A stretch of DNA of 64,000 bases from Lathyrus oleraceus (taxonomy: Eukaryota > Streptophyta > Magnoliopsida > Fabales > Fabaceae), in assembly GCF_024323335.1 (NCBI RefSeq), contig NC_066585.1, forward strand, positions 537,851,769-537,915,768, read 5' to 3'. Position 1 is the first letter of the stretch. Each line of letters starts with the position of its first letter. Below the pieces are notes generated by a model. It was not told the origin of the DNA and did not search any database. It saw only the letters and a program-made list of their open reading frames with translations. The position numbers and the translations under genes were made by a program. Shown here in pieces: positions 21,437 through 32,918 of this stretch.

Positions 21437-22021
21437 TTTATTACCAACTATCAAGCTCGTGTAGGTGAAAATGTGGAACTAAGAAATTTTGGCAGAAGTT
21501 TCTGAACAATATTTATACTCAACAATGTATCCAAGTCAAGAAAACAAGAATGGGAGATCACATGCATTTGAAGATGATGTTGTCAATATATAACCAACAC
21601 CCTATTGAAGAATCATCTTATGTTCCTTCCATTTAACAAGTAGGGCAGACTTATATTACTGTTTTACTGCAGCTACTCTTTTCAAATTATAAGAGGGTGC
21701 AAGGCATCAATATTCTTTAATTTAACATACTAATTATCCCTTAACTTAATACCGTAGCTGCAACTTAAGAAAGAAAAATTTATTTTTTATCAGAAAAGAC
21801 AAAGTTATGGTCAGGTTAAAAAGGGCAGAATATTGAACATCGTCAACCCGACCTTATCAGTTTTGAAGCCAATTGTTCGATGAATCAAACTAATATAAAA
21901 TTGGAATTAAGCCTAGTTTACTATAATAAGACCAACCAAGTAAACAGACAAATGTATGTAAATAATTTTTAGTACATAGCACATATAAGCCAACAAAAAC
22001 ACAAACATTTTACAGATCCTA
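21437..22021. repeat. Segment duplicated at 28088-28675
   Basis: Non-coding sequence nearly identical to 28088-28675, continuous there with the SEC22 fragment. Here a solo LTR at 22022 interrupts it and the match resumes at 24642. Confidence 0.9.
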
Positions 22022-24641
22022 TGTAATATCCCATATTCTCTTAAATGCTCAATTAGTTGTCAGTTGGGATCAATTGAGTTCCTGTGTACTCTATCTTTTG
22101 TTAGTTGTAACACTTGGAACTCCTATGTGCTCTAAATGTTGTCAATTGAGACCAATAGAGTAACCAGTGAACTCTGAAGAGATTAATTATTAATAAAAGA
22201 GATAGGACAATATTAATAAGTACAAGAGAGGACATTTTTGGTAACATTAATAATTGGTCAATTGGTACTGGAAGATAAAATATCATTTGAGATATTTTAT
22301 GTTACTACCTAATATTATAATATATATATAAAGTATATGTTATATATTTGTGTGGTTGTAAGAGAAAGAGAAAGAAAAGGATAAGAAGAGTAGGTAGAAA
22401 GAGAGAGAGAGTTATCAGAAAGAAAGAAAAAAGAAAGGGAAGAGTAGAGAAGAGGAAAAGAGAAGAAAGAAGAAGAGAGAAAGAAGGAAGAAAGGCTTGG
22501 AGGAGAAGAAGGAAAAGCTCATCATCACCATTTTCTACTCATCATCCTCACCAAACTTCATCTTCTTCTTCTACAAGGTGAGTTCTAGTTAGAAACTCTA
22601 GATTTCTATAGAAATTAGGGTTATAGAATCATAAACAAATCATGAACAATCCATGCTATGTGATGAATATTACTCTTGATGTTGTTGTTTTATGAACATG
22701 TGCTTGATATGTTCTTTGTGATTATGGTGATAATATGATTTGTTATGGTTATGTTATGATGTTGAAATCCTTGTGGTTATGAACTTGAGATTCTTGTTAT
22801 ACATGTGTATATGAGCATGTAGTGAGATGGATATGTTGGAAGAAGGAGTGTGGGTTTGATTGGAAATGGAAATGGAATTTAGTGTTCTGAGAAGTGGAAA
22901 AATGGAATTTTCACAGGACCAATTCTACAATCGATTGATCTTGGATTGTAATCGATTGTTTAAACTTTTTAAACTTTCTGTTTTTGAAGAAGTTGGGATT
23001 TTTCACATATCAATCGATTGGCCGATTGATTCCTTTGTATTTTGTGAGTACGAAGTTCCAACCAATCGATTGGTTTAGTGAATTTTTTTAGAGAAATTCA
23101 CATTCAATCGATTGATTCATTTGATCAATCTATTGACATAAATTAATTATTTGATGAATTAAAAATTGATTCATTTGATCAATCTATTGACATGAATTAA
23201 TTATTTGATGAATTAAAATATGTCACCAATGGGGTTCAAACCCGGGACCTCCTTAGAATTGTACAAGCCTTACCACTAGGCCAATGATTTTGTTGTTGAA
23301 TACTTATGCAATGGATAAATATTAATCTAAATCTTGATTAAGATAGATTAATGAATTAATCGAGTGTTATAACTCCGTTTTGGATGCGGACGGATGCGTT
23401 AGTAAGATAACGAAAAAGGCTATTATTATGATATCATGTTATAGTATATTATGTGTCTTACAAATTCTATGAATTGTATTTTGATGGATGTTAAACATGG
23501 TTGATATGTTTGATTGTAAAATAACATGATTAAAAACCTTACAAAGGTGAGTGAGGAAACCTAGGAGTATAACATGATTAATAACTTAGAAAGATAATCT
23601 AGGTTATGGAACATATGAGATATATGTATGAGACTACGGTATTCATTCGTACGACGCTTATGTGGAGGTCGTGGACGAATTGTTGCCATGATTGAGAATG
23701 AGACACATTGTATGGAACATGCCATGTTATTATTGTGTATTGTGGTGAATGAAGTCACCTATGATTGATGAATTTGTTATGGTTCGTGGAACCGATGATT
23801 ATGGAACCGATCATGTATTCAGAATGTGTGTTTTTCTGTGATGGTACACATCTCTTTTTGTATGCTTAGACGAGTAAGCATTGGGATGTGGGACCAATGA
23901 TTCGAGCCTCAATTGGGTTTGAGCCCCAACCATGGAGGACATGGGGGAAAGGTGGACACCTAAGTGGGTTAGAGTCCCATACGGTGAAAGATACTCAAAG
24001 TGGATAGTCCCATACGAGTGATGGTTCTTAAAAGTGGGTTCGAGTCCCATAGGGGAACCTGATATCCACCGCGAAAGTCGAATCATACAAGCATGCATGA
24101 ACCGGGCCTGGCTTAGACGTAAGTCCGTTCGGGAATTGATGTTTCGTGATCTGAATAATGATCGAGGTTGAGTTATGAGAACTCAGATGCATGTTGCCAT
24201 ACAATTGCGAGGTAGTTTCCCCATCGCTCAAGTCTTCGTTCCCTTGTTGACTTGAGTTGGATATGAGTTGAATATTGATTAGAAATCCTGTAGAGCCGAG
24301 TGGACCCATAGGATAGGAGAACTCACTGAGATTATTATCTCATCCCATTATTGTTGTTATTTTTCAGGTAATCCTTACAGGTTGAATCTATGAGAAGTTG
24401 TTATGGATGTTTCAAGGGATGCTGTTTATCATGATCTTCCGTTGTGGAGTGGTGTGCAATGAAGATATTGCACATAGTTCTTAGATTTTTATTGTTAGGC
24501 ATTATTGTATAACATGTTCCATTGATGTTTTAGTTTGGATATGTATATATATTGATGCCATTAGACACTTATGTTGGATCAATACCAATTATTAACATTT
24601 GTATGATATTATTTTAGATATATATTATACGGGTTGTTACA
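22022..24641 (+). mobile_element. Solo LTR of the Ty3 family, plus orientation
   Basis: A 2620-bp LTR starting TGTAATATCCC and ending GGTTGTTACA, the same family as the LTRs at 560-12991 and 51556-54192. It is flanked by TCCTA (22017-22021) and TCTTA (24642-24646), a 5-bp TSD with one substitution. The undisturbed site 'gatcctaaccc' is seen at about 28669 in the paralogous segment. No interior is attached, so it is a solo LTR formed by LTR-LTR recombination. It contains GA-rich tracts and the antisense tRNA-like module at 23221-23285. Confidence 0.95.
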
Positions 24642-25109
24642 TCTTAACCCATGCTTCATTTCTTATGAATGGATTTATTAGCCATATATCAATCAGGAAA
24701 ACCCAACACCATTGGATGCATATATAGTAGAGGCTTATATTATGTTCAAATTCTTAGGCAATCAGCAGCTAAATTGCATAAACAAAAACTACAATTATTC
24801 AAAAATACAATGAATAACTTACGATCCAACTGTTCACCAACACCAAGAACTTCCTGCACATTTCGAGTCATAATCTGGTGGACTTCATAAAGTTCATCAT
24901 TCAATTTTGCAATATTGCGCTGTGTATGGGTATCCTGGTAAAGTTTCTTTGTCTTCTGTATAAACGTGTCTATTAAACACTCAAAAGAAAAAAAGATTAA
25001 TTAAACTCCATTGGAAAAAGAGAGGAGTATGCTAAATGGTATGTGACAGTGCAGAAACTGATATCTACCAAACTTAATGAAGGCATAAGGTCTGGCAGTA
25101 GTTTCGATT
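24642..25109 (-). pseudogene. SEC22: SEC22 fragment, copy A (exon 3 and end of exon 2)
   Basis: Complement 24823-24969 is the 147-bp exon encoding DTFIQKTKKLYQD through GVGEQLD, with intact splice sites. 25069-25109 is the last 41 bp of the preceding exon (ETTARPYAFIKF). It is nearly identical to 28675-29135, but the match ends abruptly at 25109, where the AHP gene begins. It keeps Arg where copy B has Cys (CGC against TGC), so at that site copy A looks less decayed. It is a partial copy with no start and no membrane anchor. Confidence 0.9.
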
Positions 25110-25121
25110 ATGTAACAAAAT

Positions 25122-25837
25122 TCAGCAATTTACAAGTTTCTTTCTCAATGCTACATATTCTTTCTTCATTTGTTGATAGCTTTTCCTACACCTTTTTAAT
25201 TAATATATACAATCATTTTCCATGAATAAATGCCATTGAATGTGTTTTGTTAATGAAAGTTACATTACCCTTCTGCATTTCCTGTTCTGCAATATTCTCT
25301 AATTTGACTCGATTCTGCTTTCACCTTTTTCGCCCCAATGCTGCAAATCATTATTCGTTAAAATCATTGTTCAATCAACTAACATACTTTACACCTTAGC
25401 TCATCATTATATATACCTTGAGCTGCTTCCTTTAAACTGATGCATGATTGTGTCCAGCTTGTTGAAATCCAATGGATCCTCTCCCTGCCACAACCACACA
25501 AATCACAACAATTTAGATTAAAAATACTCACAATAATTAATTAATGGAATTAATATAGTAAACTTACAGTGTCTGTTCCAAGTTAGAGATAAGCCTGGAT
25601 GAATCGCGATAGTAAAGAGTGACAATTTCCTCAACAAAGTTAGGATTAGCATCATCTTGCAATTCTTCAAGTTGAATAAATTGTTCATCAAGAAATCCCT
25701 GCATATTTCATTACTTTGGTAAGATAACTAGCCATGAATAAGATGATTGAAGAATAACATTGTATATATAGATGTACCTGATCAAACAGTGACTGTTTCA
25801 TTGCAGCAACTTGTCTGCGGGAATTGTTTCTGTCCAT
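25122..25837 (-). pseudogene. Histidine-containing phosphotransfer protein (AHP-like), frameshifted
   Basis: Five exons on the minus strand (25778-25837, 25568-25698, 25417-25484, 25269-25340, 25122-25191) with GT-AG introns, the usual exon layout of plant AHP genes. Recognisable words are GFLDEQFIQLEELQDDANPNF in exon 2 (HPt N-lobe), MHQFKGSSS in exon 3 with the phospho-accepting His, IGAKKVKAES and REYCRTGNAEG in exon 4, CRKSYQQMKKEY in exon 5. AHPs relay phosphate from cytokinin-receptor histidine kinases to response regulators. Exon 3 is one base short after the acceptor (68 bp; 69 would keep frame), so translation would stop early in exon 4. The C terminus ends after KKL, shorter than relatives, where the SEC22 fragment is joined. 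With the frame kept the product would be about 133 aa against about 150 for the family. A promoter seems to be retained. An assembly error of one base cannot be excluded. Confidence 0.87.
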
Positions 25838-25950
25838 GATGATATATGACTAGAACGAGAAGAAGATGAAGGGACACACAAGGAAAGAATAAAGGAAGAG
25901 TAGTTGGAATTGAAATATAACATGATTTTGAAATGAAAGTGTGGGATGGT

Positions 25951-25957
25951 TTTTATA
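25951..25957 (-). promoter_or_regulatory. TATA box of the AHP-like gene
   Basis: TATAAAA on the minus strand, about 115 bp upstream of the AHP ATG, followed by an A/G-rich leader. Confidence 0.55.
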
Positions 25958-26172
25958 GCACCCAAAAAGATGTCCTGTCCTATCCTTATAATTATGCTAC
26001 GCTAATATTGTCTGTGTGTGTGAGAATCAAGTGATTGTGATTCAATCATGTAAAATTTGTCACTTTTTATGAAACTAGAAAATTAATTTTTCATGATAAT
26101 CGAGATTCATCTAAGAAATTGATATTTTTTATTTTATATATTTTCATTCACATCGATAACATACATCACAGT

Positions 26173-26310
26173 CAGTTGTATTGTGATTTACCTGCTGTAG
26201 CAGGTCAACTGGTTGTTACTATAAATACAACCAATGACCGCCTTTTGTAACTCACACTTCAGTTAATCAAAATCAATTACAATTGAGAATGAAAGGTGTA
26301 ACTACCTATT
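26173..26310 (+). repeat. Repeat R, copy 2
   Basis: Matches 27950-28087 almost base for base from 'cagttgtattg' to 'ctacctatt', including the TATA-like 'ctataaata'. It is shorter on the left than copies 1 and 3. Confidence 0.8.
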
Positions 26311-27916
26311 TCTGTAGATGATGAGGATAACGCGGCCATGTGAGTTCTCTTACTTCTTTCAATCTTTCTGATCCGTTTTCTTCTGTTTCTGTTCTGTTTT
26401 TCATTTCTCGCCTCCCTGTGTGTGTGTGTTGAAGGTGGTTAGAGGTGAGGTTCCATGGAAGTTATGGTTGTGAAGTGGAGGGTGAAGAATTGAAGGTTGT
26501 TTCGTGCAATCGATGAAGAACCTGGAGGTTGGAGCTTGACAGTTCAGTTTGAAGATGAAGGAGGAGATTGAAGATTATTTAGGTGTGAGGTTGAAGATGG
26601 ATATTGAAATTGGTTGTGAATGGAGAAAATGGAAGAAAGGTGTTGAAGAAGATTGAAGAAAGTGAGGAAGAACGAAGATGATGAAATCCAAAATGATGGG
26701 GCAAGGTATGCTTTTATAGGTTTATGAATTTTCAGTTAGGGAAGTTAGGGGTTGGTTAGAGGTTGTTAGAGTTGGTTATTTCTGTTAGAAAGTTTTTTTG
26801 ACAGTTGGAAAAGTCTGTTATCCTTTTATTCTGTTAAGATTGGGTTAGTTATAGGTTTGTTAGTTAATAACAGTTAGAGTTGGTTTCTTCTTAAGTGATG
26901 AAAACCACTCGATGCGTGGCGCTGCCTGCTAGAGTTCCATTTACATTTTGATTCTTCCCTTCTGCAGGTTGCTGGGATTGAATGGCTTGGATTCGCCGAG
27001 TCGGACTTCGCTTCATTTAAGCTGTTATGCAGGGCTGTCCTCAGTGGTTTGGAATTCTTGGTCCAGTTCACGGAATTTTTGAGGTGGTTGAGGTTAGATC
27101 GGGTATGACAGTTGGGATGTTAGTTTCGTAATGATAGTTAGAATTCTGTTGGAGGTTTTGGGTGAAGTCAGGTTGGTCATGAACTCATTCCCTGGTTCTG
27201 TTATCAGGTCGCAGGTTATTAGTAGTTGGAGGTTTAGTTTTGTAGTGGAGTTTTGAAGTGTTGATGAGAGGGTTTCTTTGAAGGGTTCAAGAACTTGGTT
27301 AGGGTGGTTATGACAGTTGAAAAATTTAGTTTTGAATTATCATTTTCTTTCATTTTGCTTAGCAATTTATGTTGGTCATTTTTTATGATGCATTCCGTTT
27401 GGTGCAGGTTTCAAACCGCTTTCGCTTGGCCACGTTTGATGCGGTATTGGCAACATGAAGGGATTGAATCCAAGGTCTGCTAAATGACCTTCATATGCCC
27501 TTCCTTTGAAGAAACATGAGTCGCCTGCAAATCCACTAAAGGGCTTTAGCGGTTTCAACAGGACATGGTCTTCTAGCACGGCGTGAAGAAGTGTGCATCT
27601 GGATTGTGTTCGAGCCGGCATGGTACTGTAGGTGAGATCCAAGCTGCCGGTTTTCGTATACGTCCTACTGTTGTTTGTGGCCGGCTGCTGCGGTTTTGGT
27701 TGAAGCGGGGTTAATAATTCGGTTTTACCTCCGGACTGCAAATGTTTTAGTTATGAACCTTGGTTAGTTGGTGTTAATAGCCAATTTTCTATTCCGTCCA
27801 TGGTTTATTAATGGTACGGTGGTTTAGGCTTTATATCTTAAAGTTTGGCATGCATGCCATTGTAACTTGTATTTGGATTAAATATTATGGAGTGTGTGAA
27901 TCCTCAAGTAGTTTTC
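26311..27916. other. Unclassified 1.6-kb segment between R copies 2 and 3
   Basis: G/T-rich on the plus strand, without a convincing coding region or known domain. Flanking by direct R copies would suit a short non-autonomous LTR element, but I see no PBS, PPT or TSD. It may equally be captured host DNA. Confidence 0.4.
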
Positions 27917-28087
27917 TTAGCTTAGACATATTATGATTAGCTAGACTGAGCAGTTGTATTGTGATTTACCTGCTGTAGCAGGTCAACTGATTGTTACTAT
28001 AAATACAACCAATGACCGCCTTTTGTAACTCACACTTCAGTTAATCAAAATCAATTACAATTGAGAATGAAAGGTGTAACTACCTAT
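27917..28087 (+). repeat. Repeat R, copy 3
   Basis: As copy 1, and like it followed directly by the segment that leads to the SEC22 sequence; R plus SEC22 fragment were therefore duplicated together. Confidence 0.8.
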
Positions 28088-28675
28088 TCTATTACCAACT
28101 ATCAAGCTCGTGTAGGTGAAAATGTGGAACTAAGAAATTTTGGCAGAAGTTTCTGAACAATATTTATACTCAACAATGTATCCAAGTCAAGAAAACTAGA
28201 ATGGGAGATCACATGCATTTGAAGATGATGTTGTCAATATATAACCAACACCCTATTGGAGAATCATCTTATGTTCCTTCCATTTAACAAGCAGGGGAGA
28301 CTTATATTACTGTTTTACTGCAGCTACTCTTTTCAAATTATAAGAGGGTCCAAGGCATCAATATTCTTTAATTTAACATACTAATTATCCCTTAACTTAA
28401 TACCGTAGCTGCAACTTGAGAAAGAAAAAGTTATTTTTTATCAGAAAAGACAAAGTTATGGTCAGGTTAAAAAGGGCAGAATATTGAACATCGTCAACCC
28501 GGCCTTATCAGTTTTGAAGCCAATTGTTTGATGAATCAAACTAATATAAAATTGGAATTAAGCCTAGTTTACTGTAATAAGACCAACCAAGTAAGCAGAC
28601 AAATGCATGTAAACAATTTTTAGTACAGAGCACATATAAGCCAACAAAAACACAAACATTTTACAGATCCTAACC
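28088..28675. repeat. Segment duplicated at 21437-22021
   Basis: Uninterrupted copy of the segment next to SEC22; it preserves the empty target site of the solo LTR near 28669. The missing last exon of SEC22 is not in it. Confidence 0.88.
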
Positions 28676-28848
28676 CATGCTTCATTTCTTATGAATGGAT
28701 TTATTAGCCATATATCAATCAGGAAAACCCAACACCATTGGATGCATATATAGTAGAGGCCTATATTATGTTCAAATTCTTAGGCAATCGGCAGCTAAAT
28801 TGCATAAACAAAAACTACAATTATTCAAAAATACAATGAATAACTTAC

Positions 28849-30004
28849 GATCCAACTCTTCACCAACACCAAGAACTTCCTGCACATTTCGAGTCATAAT
28901 CTGGTGGACTTCATAAAGTTCATCATTCAATTTTGCAATATTGCACTGTGTATGGGTATCCTGGTAAAGTTTCTTTGTCTTTTGTATAAACGTGTCTATT
29001 AAACACTCAAAAGAAAAAAAGATTAATTAAACTCCATTGGAAAAAGAGAGGAGTATGCTAAATGGTATGTGACAGTGCAGAAACTGATATCTACCAAACT
29101 TAATGAAGGCATAAGGTCTGGCAGTAGTTTCGATTTGAGCCCCATTAACACGCTCAAACTCATTCCTGAGCTCTTCAAGATATTGAAATGCTAGTTTCTT
29201 AGGGTATGCCCGATCACACATTGTCAAGTAACAGACCCGTCCTTCTATAATATAACTTGTTTGTGTCAAGGTTATATTGGGCTACGGAATTTTTTCAAAT
29301 ATAATTAAAGCAAAAGAATACTAATTTGAAATATAATAGACCACAAAACTTCAAGATAATGAAAACAAGATCAACTTGCTAGGGAAGTAAGGTTTTGGAA
29401 AAACAATATAGCATTACACTTTTCACATGCATGAGATATACAAAACCACCAACTTAATTATGATTCAACTGAGATAATAGATATCAATCAAAACAAAGAA
29501 AACAGATCATAGCTTCTTACAATGAACAAAACTATAAGATTTGCAGACCTAGCCTAAAAATATACATGTCGATAAATAAAGTAATGTGCAATCAAGCATC
29601 TCATTCTAAGGATGGCATTTAGTGGAAGATAACAGCTCCCAAAGTGACAACAAACAGTAGACAACTCCACAGTTCTAAAAAATTGCCTATCATCCGATCC
29701 TGCATCTGATATTTTATCAATTCTCAAGCAAATATCATTGCCTACACTACACATTATAATTGCTATACTCAAGCCATTCTTACAAGACTACTAGACATGA
29801 TATATGAGAAGGATACTGGAAAATGTAAGGACCACTTTCAACTGACATCCTCGACGCCTCATTAAGCCCTCTTGATAGATTCTTAAACAACGCCTTGACT
29901 TGCTGTTTGTAAAATTCACCATCTTTAAGATCTCGACCATCATCTAGTCCTTCAGCCAGTGGAAGACCATCAGTAACACGAGCAATCATAGTCAACTTCA
30001 CCAT
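28849..30004 (-). pseudogene. SEC22: SEC22-type R-SNARE, truncated (copy B)
   Basis: Three exons: 29817-30004 (188 bp), 29095-29255 (161 bp), 28849-28995 (147 bp), in continuous frame through GT-AG introns. Exon 1 starts MVKLTMIARVTDGLPLAEG and, with exon 2 (YIIEGRVCYLTMCDRAYPKK), makes the longin domain (residues about 1-120). Exon 3 starts the SNARE motif (NDELYEVHQIMTRNVQEVLG). SEC22 is an ER-Golgi v-SNARE of about 219 aa. Here about 165 aa are encoded; the rest of the SNARE motif and the C-terminal membrane anchor are absent, although the donor after exon 3 (gtaagt) is intact. An Arg to Cys change (HTQCN) against copy A fits CpG decay. Without the anchor a standard SNARE function is unlikely. 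It could be a gene broken by rearrangement or a transduplicated fragment. Confidence 0.92.
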
Positions 30005-30943
30005 CTTTCTCAGTTTACAATCTCCCTCTCAAAGTCTTGAACTTTGCAACCGAACCAAACCAGACTACATTACCAAACAAAAGTACAGTTAAGAGTAAAA
30101 CCTGATCAGAGTTAAGACCCAAAAAAAATTTTAAAAAGCAAAACACAAATTTCTTTACTTTCCTTCATTCAATTATTAACCGAGGTACAAAAAACATAAA
30201 AATTAAGTAATGAATAAATTCCTCATATACACTACCACAAAACAGCATCAAAATCATAAATTTTGGCTCCACTAACGCGACTAAAGTGTAAAATAAGAAA
30301 ACCAAGGGTTGTTTTTTAACAAACTCATAGTTTTATGATGTATAAAATCCACCTTTGATCTGTTAATCAAGGGTAAATTGAGTTGATGTCAGATCCCCAA
30401 ATCATGATACCCTAGTTTTCTTAGCCTGGGTGGATTTAACCAAAAAAAGCAAATTTCAAACTATTCAATTAATTTAACCCTTGTACAATACAAAGTCCAA
30501 AAAAATATAGCAATGAAAATTGAATCCCAAAAAATCGTACTGAGGCGATAAGAGCCAAAACTAAACGAAAATCTGTAAGAGAACTCATGCATGTACCGCG
30601 TAAAAGTTTGCATCGCCAATTACGACGCTACGTCGTTGGTTCTTATATAATTTACTAGATCTGACAAAACAAAAAACGCAACAAAACCTAATTTACGTCA
30701 TTCAGATCTGGCAGAGTTAAATCATCATCTTCATTCCAATATAACTAATATAGATTAGGTTTTTTCTTTTCAAATTCTGTAATGTTGCAAAATTAAGGAA
30801 AACTAATGTTATGTTCACGTTGAATTGAAATGGAATGAAAATGGAGTGTGAGAATGAGAGACTCTCCAAAAACGCATGCACTTAATTTGTGTCTTGGTTA
30901 ACTCCTTAGCAAGAGCGTTTCTATTAGTTAAAATTATAATTGC

Positions 30944-30949
30944 CACGTG
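30944..30949. promoter_or_regulatory. G-box (CACGTG)
   Basis: Palindromic CACGTG in the context TGCCACGTGG, a strong bZIP/bHLH-type plant site, about 940 bp upstream of the SEC22 start. Confidence 0.5.
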
Positions 30950-30970
30950 GACCATAAGCACTAATTAGCA

Positions 30971-31080
30971 AGACACTTTAAATAGAAGATTGTATATTGC
31001 GTATTAGCGTTCAGACGGGCACGGAAGACACTTTAAATAGAAGATTGTTTATTGTGTACTAGCGTTCAGACGGGCACTCC
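30971..31080. repeat. 55-bp tandem duplication
   Basis: Two copies from 'agacactttaaatag' to 'gttcagacgggcac', with three or four differences, some of them CpG/TpG changes. Confidence 0.85.
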
Positions 31081-31399
31081 GCCCGCTTTTTTTAATGCGC
31101 ACAGCAGAGAAAAATAAGTGTCAGTTTTTCTTTTTATGAGGTTTCTATTGTATGTCGCATTAAAAATAATATTATTACATTTTGAAAATGGTAAACAAAG
31201 ATATTCAAAATTATATCGAAGCATGCAAAATACTATTGATACTATGTAATCAATGACGTTCTTTAAGAGGAATGCCGAACATGAAATCTTTATTCGAAAT
31301 ATTTTCTTTTTCCCTGCAATTGTTTTCCGTAGTAAAGAAAAAATGTAAGATTCTCAAATTAGAATTTTTTTTAGAGAAAAAGATAGTAAAATTAATAGA

Positions 31400-32918
31400 A
31401 GATGTTATGTTCCTGTTTTAGTCATCCTTGATCCTAGTAAGTCTTATGAAGTATTTTATGATGCCTCTAAGAAAAGATTATGAGGGGTACGCAGAGTGGT
31501 CAAGTTATAGCCTATGTCTCTCGTCAATTGAAACCTCTTGAAGAGAACTACCCGACTCATGATCTTGAACTGGCTGCTGTTGTCTTCGCATTGAAAGTTT
31601 GGCGACATTCCTTTATGGAGTGCATTTTGAGATGTTTAGTGATCACAAGAGTTTGAAATACTTATTTGACCAAAAAGAGTTAAATATGAGACAGAGGAGA
31701 TGGATGGAGTATTTGAATGACTTTGATTTTGAGCTTAAGTATCACCCGGGGAAGGCAAATAAAGTTGTGGATGCCTTAAGTCGGAAAGAGATACATAAAG
31801 CTGAGCTGATGATGTTAGAATACGCATTGTTGGAAAAGTTCCTAGATCTTAATATTTAGTTTAGTTGGACGCAGGATGGTGTGATAATGGGAAGTTTGAA
31901 TGTTACTTCTAACCTAAGGGAAGAGATCCGACAAGGACAAATGATAGACGAGAAATTGCAAGAGATGTCGACTCAACCAGGTTTCACTCAGTCACCAGAT
32001 GGAGTCATTCTGTTTAATCAAAGGATTTGTGTTCCGAAGGATGACGAGCTGAAAAGGAAAGTTTTGGAGGAAGCTCACAAAGGGGCGTTTACTATACATC
32101 CAGGTTCATCGAAGATGTATCAAGACTTGAAGAAGAACTATTGGTGGCCTGGAATGAAAAGGGATATCACAGAGTATGTGTCGGAATGCATTGTATGCCA
32201 ATAGGTAAAGATTGAACATCAGAAGCCAGGTGGTTTATTGCGGCCTTTAGAGATTCCAGTTTGGAAATGGGATAGTATTTCAATGGATTTTGCAGTAGGG
32301 TTACCTCGGACCCAAGGGGGTTATGATTCAATTTGGGTGATTGTGGATCGGTTGACTAAGTCTGCGCACTTCTTGGCCGTGAAGACTACTTATAAGGCAA
32401 GTCATCTTGCACGATTGTTCATTTCAGAAATTGTTAGGTTGCACGGTGTTTCTACTAGCATTGTGTCTGATAGAGACCCAAAGTTTACTTCAAGGTCTTG
32501 GAGAGCATTCCAACAAGCTATGGGATCAAGATTGTGTTTGAGTACTTCTAATCATCCTCAGACGGATGGTCATACTGAACGGACAGTACAGACACTGGAA
32601 GATATGTTAAGGGCTTGTGTACTTGAAAGTGGAGGGAATTGGAAGGAGCTTTTACCATTGATTGAATTCGCATATAAAAATAGTTATCATGCAAGTATTG
32701 GGATGGCTCCTTATGAAGCCTTGTATGGACGGAAATGTATAACACCTTTATGTTGGATAGAAGTTGGCAAAGAAATGATCTTAGGACCAGAGATTATTCA
32801 AGAGACAACGGAAAAGATAAGGATGGTCCGTGATAAGAGGAAGAAAACACAAGATCTCCAAAAGAGCTATGCGGATCACATGAGAAGACCATTGGAATTT
32901 GATGAAGGAAGACCATTG
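31400..32918 (+). pseudogene. Ty3 chromovirus RNase H-integrase remnant
   Basis: RNase H region ([65 protein letters not shown]), then the integrase zinc finger (HKGAFTIH...CIVC, about 32076-32202) and the catalytic D (SMDFAVGLP), D (SDRDPKFTS) and E (HTERTVQTLED). Decay: a stop and frameshift near 31475, a one-base loss near 31610, TAG at 31857 and TAG at 32202, both where Gln is usual. Beyond DEGRPLKF (32918) the frame runs into satellite sequence, so the integrase C-terminal end and chromodomain are missing. The motif set fits Tekay-type chromoviruses. Confidence 0.92.

Larger units (their letters stand above)
30005..31399. other. SEC22 upstream region, no further gene
   Basis: Probable 5' leader and promoter side of SEC22 (minus strand), with a CpG-containing stretch at 30590-30640, a G-box at 30944 and a short tandem repeat at 30971-31080. 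31080-31400 is AT-rich and shows nothing I can name. Confidence 0.5.

Noticed and set aside
24669..24890. 73-codon plus-strand frame seen twice (also 28695-28916)
   Set aside because: Antisense shadow of SEC22 exon 3 and its intron; the duplication explains the conservation.
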